A stretch of 5,198 bases of DNA, from the NCBI GenBank assembly GCA_021821235.1, contig JAKACS010000300.1, forward strand, positions 1 through 5,198, given 5' to 3'. The notes under the pieces were generated by a model that saw only the letters and a program-made list of their open reading frames with translations, was not told the origin of the DNA and did not search any database. Each line of letters starts with the position of its first letter. Position 1 is the first letter of the stretch. The stretch is from Bacillota bacterium. Its GTDB lineage: Bacteria; Bacillota; Bacilli; Bacillales_B; DSM-18226. A program made the translations under genes and the position numbers. This document shows, piece by piece, positions 1-4,897 of the stretch.

Positions 1-98
1 TTTGAGCGCAGGATCCCTTAGTTGAGTAGTTTAACCAAAATAAAACTTGCCTGGATCCTTGTTCAATAGGGGTCGCGCCTATACACTTTTTCGTGTTG
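1..98. other. Leader region with no recognised gene
   Basis: All three plus-strand frames hit stops within the first 40 bases, and no RNA gene or terminator hairpin stands out. Two GGATCC hexamers (11-16 and 53-58) are present without obvious meaning. If an upstream gene ends nearby, its end lies outside the window or in the first few codons. Confidence 0.4.
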
Positions 99-101
99 TC
101 T

Positions 102-110
102 CATATCTTA
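102..110 (+). promoter_or_regulatory. Sporulation (sigma-E/sigma-K type) -10 element of yjcZ
   Basis: CATATCTTA fits the CATANNNTA -10 pattern used by mother-cell sigma factors sigma-E and sigma-K. AC dinucleotides at 83-84 and 85-86 lie 17 and 15 bases upstream, where sigma-K promoters carry their short -35 AC. Transcription would start near 117-120, about 25 bases before the yjcZ ATG. The assignment rests on consensus matching and on the sporulation-type gene that follows; sigma-E and sigma-K cannot be told apart here. Confidence 0.5.
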
Positions 111-142
111 ATCATGAGATTAGATAAGTGAGGTGACAGTCT

Positions 143-259
143 ATGTGCTTCGGATGGGGCGGCTACGGCTACGGCGGCGGTTTCTATGGAGGTTCCACTT
201 TTGTATTAATCGTCGTATTGTTTATCTTATTGATCATTGTCGGGGCAAGCTTTTATTGA
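143..259 (+). CDS. yjcZ: YjcZ-type tiny sporulation membrane peptide (38 aa)
   Basis: This 38-residue peptide has the two-part plan of the YjcZ family of tiny Bacillus sporulation proteins. Residues 4-17 are almost all Gly, Tyr, Trp and Phe (a [14 protein letters not shown] block). Residues 19-35 are a single hydrophobic membrane segment, and the chain ends in SFY. The ATG is set by a good ribosome binding site, AGTGAGGTGA, at 127-136, six bases upstream. Family members are typically 25-50 residues, so the length is normal, and they are linked to sporulation, but no biochemical role is established that I know of. The gene has its own sporulation-type promoter and a strong terminator, so it is probably transcribed alone. 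It lies just upstream of spoVIF, which fits the yjc region of B. subtilis. It is too short for most gene finders. The family call is firm; the exact orthologue name is less so, because these peptides occur in several copies per genome. Confidence 0.85.
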   Translation: MCFGWGGYGYGGGFYGGSTFVLIVVLFILLIIVGASFY

Positions 260-278
260 TAAATAAGAGCTTTGCAGC

Positions 279-313
279 AAGGGTGGCTATATTTTAGCCA
301 CCCTTCACCTTTT
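279..313 (+). terminator. Intrinsic terminator of yjcZ
   Basis: A perfect 11-bp stem pairs 279-289 with 295-305 around a 5-base TATTT loop, and is followed by CACCTTTT. The T tract is short, but the stem is strong and lies 20 bases after the yjcZ stop. The tail runs into the probable -35 region of the next promoter, so the two units are closely packed. Confidence 0.8.
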
Positions 314-333
314 CAGCCTTCCTTCATACAATA
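307..333 (+). promoter_or_regulatory. Sigma-K-like promoter of spoVIF
   Basis: CATACAATA at 325-333 matches CATANNNTA exactly. An AC at 307-308 sits 16 bases upstream, the usual sigma-K -35 spacing. The predicted start is near 340-343, about 25 bases before the spoVIF ATG. In B. subtilis spoVIF is a late mother-cell gene read by sigma-K, which agrees with this site. No convincing GerE box was identified by eye. Confidence 0.6.
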
Positions 334-350
334 AAGTAGTTTATGAAGGA
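320..350. repeat. 9-bp perfect inverted repeat joining the spoVIF -10 element and ribosome binding site
   Basis: TCCTTCATA at 320-328 is the exact reverse complement of TATGAAGGA at 342-350, with a 13-base spacer. The left arm contains the CATA of the -10 element. The right arm contains the AAGGA of the spoVIF ribosome binding site. It could be a protein operator or, in read-through RNA, a hairpin that hides the ribosome binding site. Confidence 0.6.
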
Positions 351-365
351 GCGTGAAATTTCAAA

Positions 366-620
366 ATGGATAATGGATTTTTTAAAAATATTGAGAAAAA
401 AACGGGCGTTAATATGAAAGACATCTTTGATTTGGCGAACTCATTGCAAAATGCCAATTTTAAAGACGAAAAAACAGTTCGCAGTGTAATTCGCCGTGTT
501 TCACAAATTGCCAACAAACCAGTCAACAAGGAATTAGAAGATAAAATTGTCCAATCGATTATTAAAGATGGCAAGCAGCTCGATTTTAACACCATTGCCA
601 ATATGATGAACAAAAAATAA
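366..620 (+). CDS. spoVIF: Stage VI sporulation protein F (SpoVIF/YjcC), 84 aa
   Basis: The product is a small soluble, charged, largely helical protein without a signal peptide or membrane segment. It has the SpoVIF pattern: an MDNGFFKNIEKKTGV N-terminus, a DIFDLANSLQNANFKDEKTVRS stretch (broken here as DIFDLANSLQ then NANFKDEKT), and a closing DFNTIANMMNKK. B. subtilis SpoVIF (YjcC) is of similar size. It is made late in the mother cell and is needed for normal coat assembly and spore resistance, acting with the GerE-dependent coat genes. Here the gene has its own sigma-K-like promoter. The ribosome binding site AAGGAG at 346-351 is 14 bases from the ATG, longer than usual, but no closer in-frame start exists. 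It lies downstream of yjcZ and converges on yjcD, with a shared terminator between them. The identification rests on sequence pattern plus synteny; I am confident of it. Confidence 0.9.
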   Translation: MDNGFFKNIEKKTGVNMKDIFDLANSLQNANFKDEKTVRSVIRRVSQIANKPVNKELEDKIVQSIIKDGKQLDFNTIANMMNKK

Positions 621-623
621 TTC

Positions 624-651
624 ATAACCACCCTTTTTGCAGGGTGGTTAT
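624..651. terminator. Bidirectional terminator between spoVIF and yjcD
   Basis: An 11-bp stem pairs 624-634 with 641-651 around a 6-base TTTTGC loop. Downstream on the plus strand is AATTTTATG. On the minus strand the stem is followed by GAATTATTTTTTG, the better U-tract. It lies 3 bases after the spoVIF stop and 4 bases after the yjcD stop, so it probably ends both convergent transcripts. Confidence 0.8.
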
Positions 652-655
652 AATT

Positions 656-2935
656 TTATGAATGCAGAGGTGCAAGAAAGCGGGAGCGCTGTGCTTTTTT
701 CCCGCGCCGTCTTTGCGGGATCGACAAATAGAGTTGATTTCTAGCCCGGGTTACTGCTACATAAAGGAGGCGGCGTTCTTCTTCCATCGCAGCCTGATCC
801 GCGTTTCCAAGCGCAAAGTCATGGGGCAAGCTGCCATCAACTGCGCCGATTACGTAAACAGTCCCGTATTCCAATCCTTTTGCCCGGTGAATGGTGCTTA
901 AGGTAATTTTGTTGTCTAGATGTACTCCCATCTTCTTCACTTCTTTATTCATCGCAGCCATATGGCGTGCATGTTCCAATAGTGCCTCAACCGTTGCAAA
1001 ATTTTTCGCCACTACCTTTAAATCCTTGACATCATCTGCACCTTTTTCAAGTTGATTCGCTTCTGTTCCCCGCTTTTTTAAAAACTCTTGAAAGCCGATT
1101 TCCTTTTCAATTACTTCGATCGCCATAAGCGGTTTGCATGTTTTCAGCGACCGGATTAGGCCAATCGCGGTTTTTAGCTTTTTTTCCTGAAAGGAGTGTC
1201 CGGTTTTCACCTGACCGAGTGCTTCCAAAAAACTGCAATCATGTAAAATGCTTTTCGCTTTGATGTCTTTTAACACAGCTTGTTTTAAAAACAATGGCGG
1301 CAAAATATCGGCCAGTGCCGCTGCATCGTCCTCATGAATGCTAATTTTTAAAAAAGCAAGAATACTTTTGACGATCCATCTTTCATAAAAAGAATCAGCA
1401 TCTTGATCAATCACAAAAGGGAGATTGGAATTGGCCAACCGTTCAAAAATCGCGCGCGAAGCAGCATTTGTCCGAAAGAGAATCGCAAAATCAGACGGGT
1501 GGGCACCATTTGCCATTTTCTCCTGCAAATCGGTGACAATCATTGTGGCCTCTTCCTCTTCATCATATGGAAAAAACATCACCGGCTGCTGGGCCGATGA
1601 ATATTGCGCAGCCATTTTCTTTTGTCTCCTGCTTTGATTGCAGGCAATAATCTGATTTGCGGCAGCGACAATCTCATAGGTTGAACGGTAATTTTGATTC
1701 AAGGTAATGACTTCAGCATTTGGAAAATCCGTTTCAAACTCGAGCAAATAGCGCGGATCACTGCCGCGAAATGAATAAATTGCTTGATCGTCGTCACCAA
1801 CAGCGAATACATTTTTGTTTTTCGCGGAAAATAGCTTGATCAGTTCGTATTGAACTTTATTGATGTCCTGAAACTCATCGATTAAAAAATAGTGAAACCG
1901 ATTTTGGTAGCGTTCGAGCAATTGCGGTAAAGAGGTGAAAAGCTGATAACAGCCGACCAGCATATCATCAAAATCAAATAGTCTCATTTGCTTTTTATAA
2001 TCCTCATATTTTTGATACAAAAAGGAAACATCTGCTTCCCATTTTGATTCTGGAATAACTGCATCCGGAGCGATCAGGCTGTTTTTCCAAAAGCCGATTT
2101 GCTGCAAAGCAAGATCGAAGGCAAATTCTTTTTCCGACAGTCCGAGCTCTTTGCCGGCTTCCTTCAAAATGCGATCGCGCTGCCAATCCTTTTTTAATAA
2201 TTTCTCTCCAGCCCATTTTTCAGGGGAATGGAATAAAAGAATCCGATAAAAAATACTATGAAATGTACCCGTAACGAGTTGATTGATTGTAGTGCTGTTC
2301 ATGTTCGGATAGGAAAGCAATCGCCTTTTCATTTCTTGTGCCGCTTTCGAAGTGAACGTTACAAGCATAACCGATCGGGGATCGATTCGCTTTACATCAA
2401 GCATATAGGCGGTTCTTGCCGTGAGTACCCGTGTCTTTCCGCTGCCGGCACCCGCCAAAACGAGCAGTGCTCCGTCTGTTTTAACAACTGCAGAGGCTTG
2501 TTTTAGATCGAGCACAATCCCTTGTTTGGTCAATTTTTGCAAATAAGGTTCCCCTAAATTTTGACTGGATTGATTGGAAAAGCGGAAAGGGGAAGACGTT
2601 TGAATCCTTTTAGCGGGCTGAAAGGGCCTGATGTTCTTCTTTTCAGCCGTAATGGCCCGTCCTTTTGGGAGCCGAAACCCATTTTGCTCGACATAGGCGG
2701 GAACTTCTTCTTTTACTTGGTTTTGCTCAGGCGCCGGATCGGAGCATATTTTTTGAACAGAATACACATGAAAAAAGTAGGGTTCCCGATCGATGCCGAG
2801 ATATAGGCGGACTGGTTCGCCGCAAGTAGAGCAAGAAAGCTCATCTCTTTTGCCGGCGTTGTATATTTTTTGAAACTTCTCCCGTTCCAACGTTTCAAGT
2901 TTTATAAGTTTAGTTTGGTAAAGTGCCGTTTTCAA
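656..2935 (-). CDS. yjcD: YjcD-type UvrD/PcrA-like ATP-dependent DNA helicase (759 aa)
   Basis: This is a superfamily 1A helicase with all canonical motifs: Q motif with Q146, Walker A AGAGSGKT (161-168), motif Ia TFTSKAAQEM (193-202), Ib GTFHS (223-227), II DEFQD (353-357), III VGDDDQAIYSFRG (379-391), IV NYRST (415-419), V TIHRAKGLE (681-689), and VI ERRLLYVAVTRAR (720-732). These predict ATP-driven 3'-5' single-strand translocation and DNA unwinding, so it should be active. Compared with PcrA/UvrD it has an extra N-terminal region of about 135 residues, with C35-x2-C38, H56 and C64 as a possible zinc site. It lacks the long C-terminal tail that binds RNA polymerase in PcrA. B. subtilis YjcD has this type of architecture, but its cellular role is not clear to me. 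The start is TTG at 2933-2935 with GAGGG six bases upstream; an upstream ATG is out of frame. It is transcribed alone toward spoVIF. Function is firm at the family level; the pathway is unknown. Confidence 0.93.
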   Translation of the reverse strand: MKTALYQTKLIKLETLEREKFQKIYNAGKRDELSCSTCGEPVRLYLGIDREPYFFHVYSVQKICSDPAPEQNQVKEEVPAYVEQNGFRLPKGRAITAEKKNIRPFQPAKRIQTSSPFRFSNQSSQNLGEPYLQKLTKQGIVLDLKQASAVVKTDGALLVLAGAGSGKTRVLTARTAYMLDVKRIDPRSVMLVTFTSKAAQEMKRRLLSYPNMNSTTINQLVTGTFHSIFYRILLFHSPEKWAGEKLLKKDWQRDRILKEAGKELGLSEKEFAFDLALQQIGFWKNSLIAPDAVIPESKWEADVSFLYQKYEDYKKQMRLFDFDDMLVGCYQLFTSLPQLLERYQNRFHYFLIDEFQDINKVQYELIKLFSAKNKNVFAVGDDDQAIYSFRGSDPRYLLEFETDFPNAEVITLNQNYRSTYEIVAAANQIIACNQSRRQKKMAAQYSSAQQPVMFFPYDEEEEATMIVTDLQEKMANGAHPSDFAILFRTNAASRAIFERLANSNLPFVIDQDADSFYERWIVKSILAFLKISIHEDDAAALADILPPLFLKQAVLKDIKAKSILHDCSFLEALGQVKTGHSFQEKKLKTAIGLIRSLKTCKPLMAIEVIEKEIGFQEFLKKRGTEANQLEKGADDVKDLKVVAKNFATVEALLEHARHMAAMNKEVKKMGVHLDNKITLSTIHRAKGLEYGTVYVIGAVDGSLPHDFALGNADQAAMEEERRLLYVAVTRARNQLYLSIPQRRRGKKAQRSRFLAPLHS

Positions 2936-2974
2936 TGTTTTCCCTCATTTGTTTTTAAAAATAGGACAAATTTA

Positions 2975-2983
2975 ATCATACCA
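2975..2983 (-). promoter_or_regulatory. Probable extended -10 promoter of yjcD
   Basis: Read on the minus strand, TATGAT (2975-2980) is preceded directly by TGG, giving the TGnTATGAT extended -10 form that can work without a good -35. No TTGACA-like hexamer is found 16-18 bases further upstream. The predicted start lies near 2968, giving a leader of about 30 bases before the TTG codon. The site is immediately downstream of the 2993-3010 hairpin. Confidence 0.5.
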
Positions 2984-3010
2984 TAAATGAAAACTCGCCG
3001 ATTGGCGAGT
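2984..3010 (-). terminator. Minus-strand terminator-like hairpin upstream of yjcD
   Basis: A 7-bp perfect stem pairs 2993-2999 with 3004-3010 around a 4-base loop. On the minus strand it is followed by a U-rich TTTCATTTA tail, as in an intrinsic terminator. On the plus strand the stem is followed by CCCTAAGG with no T tract. No protein gene that it could end lies upstream on the minus strand before the terminator at 3466. It therefore either insulates yjcD or ends a non-coding transcript from the hairpin cluster at 3059-3134. Confidence 0.55.
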
Positions 3011-3058
3011 CCCTAAGGACGAAGACAGAGGCGTAGTTGAATTTATCACGCTCAAAAC

Positions 3059-3134
3059 GGCACGTCCTGTGCCTTTCGCCTGACTAGGGCATCCTTGCCC
3101 GTCGTGCGTTCAGAATTTGTGGATACAAATTCTG
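3059..3134. repeat. Cluster of three hairpins with TCCT/GGAT loops
   Basis: Three perfect-stem palindromes sit almost end to end. Hairpin A pairs 3059-3063 with 3069-3073, loop GTCCT. Hairpin B pairs 3087-3091 with 3096-3100, loop TCCT; below a TA bulge the flanks 3077-3084 and 3101-3108 extend it with one mismatch and one G-T pair. Hairpin C pairs 3111-3120 with 3125-3134 (10 bp), loop GGAT. The loops are related: A and B carry TCC, and C carries the complementary GGA. There is no open frame or recognised riboswitch here. It resembles the palindromic intergenic elements scattered in Bacillaceae genomes, but that is from memory. It could equally be a structured RNA. Confidence 0.7.
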
Positions 3135-3149
3135 ATTAGCTAAAATAAT

Positions 3150-3175
3150 GTTTCAATTTTTTAAAAAAAGGGTAA
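3150..3175 (+). promoter_or_regulatory. Sigma-B-like general stress promoter
   Basis: GTTTCA (3150-3155) and GGGTAA (3170-3175), separated by 14 bases, closely match the sigma-B pattern GTTTAA-N12-15-GGGTAT. The spacer is a T run followed by an A run. The start would be near 3183, giving a leader of about 25 bases with the ribosome binding site at 3195-3201. No comparable sigma-A site is obvious. This is pattern matching only. Confidence 0.6.
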
Positions 3176-3208
3176 AGATATGTTGGAAACAAAAAGGGGT
3201 GTTTGCTA

Positions 3209-3463
3209 ATGGGCTATATTTTGCCAATTGTATTTGATGCATATCAACAATACAGCCTTAGAGATATGAGGGGAGATACCAATCCGTTTCGGGCAGATCA
3301 AATTGAGCGCATCGGAAAAGCAAACCTGTTTCAAACCAATACTCTTCCCATTCGTAAAACATCCTTGGAACTGAAAAAGAAGGTCGAACCAGTAAGCAGA
3401 TCAATAGATACGATTTACGCGGAACTCACCGGAATCGGCCGGCGTTTTGATCGGAAAATCTAA
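3209..3463 (+). CDS. Small conserved-looking protein of unknown function (84 aa)
   Basis: I do not recognise a family. The product is soluble-looking and basic, with no membrane segment after a short hydrophobic N-terminus (MGYILPIVFDAYQQYS). A central NPFRADQIERIGKANLF stretch resembles a conserved motif, and a Lys/Glu-rich helix (SLELKKKVEPVS) precedes a C-terminus ending RRFDRKI. The ATG at 3209 is chosen because GGGGTG at 3196-3201 lies seven bases upstream. The in-frame TTG at 3203 would leave only one base of spacing. The gene is a single unit with a sigma-B-like promoter and a strong terminator right after its stop, so a stress-induced role is possible. It occupies the place between yjcD and yjcF where B. 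subtilis has yjcE; I cannot confirm they are the same gene. Clean regulatory signals on both sides make a real gene likely. Confidence 0.8.
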   Translation: MGYILPIVFDAYQQYSLRDMRGDTNPFRADQIERIGKANLFQTNTLPIRKTSLELKKKVEPVSRSIDTIYAELTGIGRRFDRKI

Positions 3464-3465
3464 CG

Positions 3466-3494
3466 AAAAAGCACACGGATTGCGTGTGCTTTTT
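3466..3494. terminator. Bidirectional terminator between the 84-aa gene and yjcF
   Basis: A 12-bp perfect stem pairs 3466-3477 with 3483-3494 around a GATTG loop. The five outer pairs are A-T, so both strands end the hairpin with a T run. It starts 3 bases after the plus-strand stop and lies 16 bases beyond the yjcF stop, so it can end both convergent transcripts. Confidence 0.9.
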
Positions 3495-3509
3495 GTGTAT
3501 AACCCTGGT

Positions 3510-3932
3510 TTAAAGTCTTTTTATCATCGTTTTATGAGGAATGCCGGCATCCAGGAATTCATCGGATACGACTTCGTAGCCGAGACGCTCGTAGAATGGA
3601 ATGGCGTGCGTTTGCGCATTTAATTTTAACTTCTCCAAGCCAGTTTTAGCAGCAAAATTTTCAATTTGGTTCATGATTTCTTTGCCAGCACCGGTGCCCC
3701 TTGCTTCTTTTAACACGCAAATGCGCTCGACTTTGCCATAGCCATCGACAACGCGAAAACGGCCGGCAGCGATCGGTGCTTCTCCTTTGTACAGAACAAA
3801 ATGTTTAGAGGCGTCCTCATATTGGTCAATTTCTTCTTCAACAGGAACGTTTTGTTCCTCAACAAAAACGGTTTTCCGGACGAAAAAAGCGTCCTCTAAT
3901 TGTTTTTTATCTGATACGATCGTGACAATCAC
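3510..3932 (-). CDS. yjcF: GNAT family N-acetyltransferase YjcF (140 aa)
   Basis: This is a single-domain GNAT acetyltransferase, predicted to move an acetyl group from acetyl-CoA to an amine; the substrate is unknown. The acetyl-CoA binding motif A is seen as VERICVLKEARGTGAGKEIM (68-87), with the R78-GTGAG-K84 pyrophosphate loop. Motif B follows with AIPFYERLGYE (110-120), whose Tyr is typical of the family. The N-terminal VFVEEQNVPVEEEID and the C-terminal IPHKTMIKRL match the YjcF/ElaA-like subgroup, and the length is normal. It starts with GTG at 3930-3932, with GGAAAGGAAG at 3941-3950 eight bases upstream. That site lies inside the end of yjcG, whose stop is only 3 bases away, so the genes form an operon and are probably translationally coupled. 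Acetylation by this enzyme and the phosphoesterase-like partner might act in one pathway, but nothing in the sequence proves it. Confidence 0.92.
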   Translation of the reverse strand: MIVTIVSDKKQLEDAFFVRKTVFVEEQNVPVEEEIDQYEDASKHFVLYKGEAPIAAGRFRVVDGYGKVERICVLKEARGTGAGKEIMNQIENFAAKTGLEKLKLNAQTHAIPFYERLGYEVVSDEFLDAGIPHKTMIKRL

Positions 3933-3935
3933 TGC

Positions 3936-4451
3936 TTATGCTTCCTTTCCAAGACGAAATGTTTCATAAACGGTCCAAGAACCATTTTCGAGCTGATAGA
4001 GCAAATGAAAACGGTCAATCTCTTCTTTATGTTCCACTTTTAACATTCTTAAAGAGCCGTAAACATCAAAATGTTCATCATTTGAAAGCTTTTGCCCAAT
4101 GGTAATATGGGGCACAAACGAATATTCCGAAGGATCACCCGGGAATTCTTGATTGATTTTAGTGTGTAGCGCTTCCAATTCCGGCGTCAAGTTTACTTTA
4201 ATATAAATCACATTGTTCACTGGCTGAAAGGAACTGATTTTTGTCGTCATCAGCCCAAAAGGCTCGATTTCTTTTGCTGACTGCCTTAGTTTATCGGCAA
4301 TCGGGTTAATCTCCTCTTCCGAAGCCTCGAACGCACTTTTTAGCGTTAAATGCGGAGGAATTAAAGCATAATGCGGATCATACCGTTTACGATAAGAATT
4401 AGCCAAATCTTGAAGCGATTTTGATGGAAAAATAACTACACCAAATTTCAT
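3936..4451 (-). CDS. yjcG: YjcG family 2H phosphoesterase-like protein (171 aa)
   Basis: This protein belongs to the 2H (LigT / 2'-5' RNA ligase-like) superfamily. Both catalytic motifs are present: H34-L-T36 in [11 protein letters not shown] and H115-I-T117 in FVPHITIGQ, 81 residues apart as expected. Such proteins usually open cyclic phosphodiesters or act on 2'-5' linkages in RNA or nucleotides; the substrate of YjcG is not known to me. The length of 171 residues is typical for YjcG. There is no signal or membrane segment, so it should be cytoplasmic. ATG at 4449-4451 has a strong GGAGGT (4459-4464) seven bases upstream. It is the first gene of the yjcG-yjcF pair. In B. subtilis an esterase gene, yjcH, is associated with yjcG; no such gene is seen here. 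The name is well supported by motifs, length and neighbours. Confidence 0.93.
   Translation of the reverse strand: MKFGVVIFPSKSLQDLANSYRKRYDPHYALIPPHLTLKSAFEASEEEINPIADKLRQSAKEIEPFGLMTTKISSFQPVNNVIYIKVNLTPELEALHTKINQEFPGDPSEYSFVPHITIGQKLSNDEHFDVYGSLRMLKVEHKEEIDRFHLLYQLENGSWTVYETFRLGKEA
3941..3950 (-). promoter_or_regulatory. Ribosome binding site of yjcF inside the end of yjcG
   Basis: On the minus strand GGAAAGGAAG sits eight bases before the GTG start of yjcF and within the last codons of yjcG. It supports the GTG start. It also implies that ribosomes finishing yjcG, whose stop is 3 bases from the GTG, can reinitiate on yjcF. Confidence 0.75.
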
Positions 4452-4479
4452 ACAGTCAACCTCCAGATTTTATCTACTT

Positions 4480-4507
4480 GAAAAAGGAATAAACGGCCGA
4501 AAAAGGA
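4480..4507. repeat. Two direct copies of GAAAAAGGA in the yjcG leader
   Basis: GAAAAAGGA occurs at 4480-4488 and again at 4499-4507, offset by 19 bases, with the palindrome CGGCCG in the gap. On the minus-strand transcript both read UCCUUUUUC. They lie between the proposed yjcG promoter and its ribosome binding site. The spacing might suit a bound protein, but short A-rich repeats also arise by chance. Confidence 0.3.
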
Positions 4508-4532
4508 TCACTAATTTTCTGATTTTAGGAAC

Positions 4533-4561
4533 AGCTTAACGTTAAGGGCGGGTTTTGTCAA
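4533..4561 (-). promoter_or_regulatory. Possible sigma-A promoter of yjcG-yjcF with overlapping palindrome
   Basis: On the minus strand a perfect -35, TTGACA (4556-4561), is followed after 17 bases by TAAGCT (4533-4538), a weak -10 with three of six matches. The 12-base perfect palindrome CTTAACGTTAAG (4535-4546) covers the -10 and part of the spacer, where a repressor would bind. The leader would be about 75 bases. The good -35 and spacing favour a real site; the poor -10 lowers confidence. Confidence 0.35.
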
Positions 4562-4606
4562 GGAAGCTAGTCACGTCTTCTATCGAAGCTAATTCCTGTG
4601 GTAAAC

Positions 4607-4890
4607 ATGATCTTAAAAATCAATCAAAAATTGTTTCACTTCACCGAGCTGGCTTTTGCGGTACTAGTCATTATCGTCTCACAGCAGCGGCGCCATTAAC
4701 AGCCGTTTTTCCGTACCTTAAATGGCTTCTATGGATTTTGCCATCGGTACTCAATGTGATTGATTATTTAAACATAGTCGATGTGGTCACAATAGCGAAA
4801 GACTTTTGGCTTCAAACAGCCTATATTTTCCTCTATGAATGCATGGCATGGCTAACAGTGGTCAAACTGTTTTTACAAAAAGAACGGTAA
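4607..4890 (+). pseudogene. Frameshifted small membrane protein gene
   Basis: Two overlapping frames each carry half of what looks like one protein of about 95 residues. The first half starts at ATG 4607 and reads MILKINQKLFHFTELAFAVL then VIIVSQQRRH, a membrane helix that stops at 4697-4699. The second half, in the -1 frame, is open to 4890 and gives APLTAVFPYLKWLLWILPSV, then a polar turn with DYLNIVD, then a third hydrophobic segment YIFLYECMAWLTVVKLFL, ending in QKER. The join falls near the repetitive CAGCAGCGGCG at 4682-4692, where loss of one base would explain it. The second frame is technically open back to a TTG at 4555, but that extension reads like non-coding sequence. I see no good ribosome binding site before 4607, which agrees with decay. 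I do not recognise the family. A sequencing error or programmed -1 shift are alternatives; no slippery heptamer is visible. Confidence 0.55.
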
Positions 4891-4897
4891 AAAGCTG

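Noticed and set aside
11..58. Two GGATCC hexamers as a meaningful repeat
   Set aside because: They are six bases long with unrelated flanks, so chance is sufficient.
353..373. GTG-started six-codon frame overlapping the spoVIF ATG
   Set aside because: It is well spaced from AAGGAG only by chance length; nothing else supports a leader peptide, and it is too short to judge.
341..631. Open minus-strand frame opposite spoVIF
   Set aside because: It is a shadow of spoVIF with no ribosome binding site, and it crosses the shared terminator. The plus-strand frame has family motifs and a promoter.
2946..2948. ATG upstream of the yjcD TTG on the minus strand
   Set aside because: It is 13 bases upstream, out of frame with yjcD, and overlaps the ribosome binding site.
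3059..3134. CRISPR array or a riboswitch
   Set aside because: There are no regular direct repeats with spacers, and the hairpins do not match any riboswitch core I recognise. On the plus strand no terminator or sequestering helix precedes the next start codon.
3203..3208. TTG at 3203 as start of the 84-residue gene
   Set aside because: It leaves only one base after the ribosome binding site GGGGTG; the ATG at 3209 has a seven-base gap.
4555..4680. N-terminal extension of the second membrane frame from TTG 4555
   Set aside because: Its residues (rich in Ser, Cys, His and Arg) look non-coding, while the overlapping frame from 4607 gives a clean membrane helix over the same bases.
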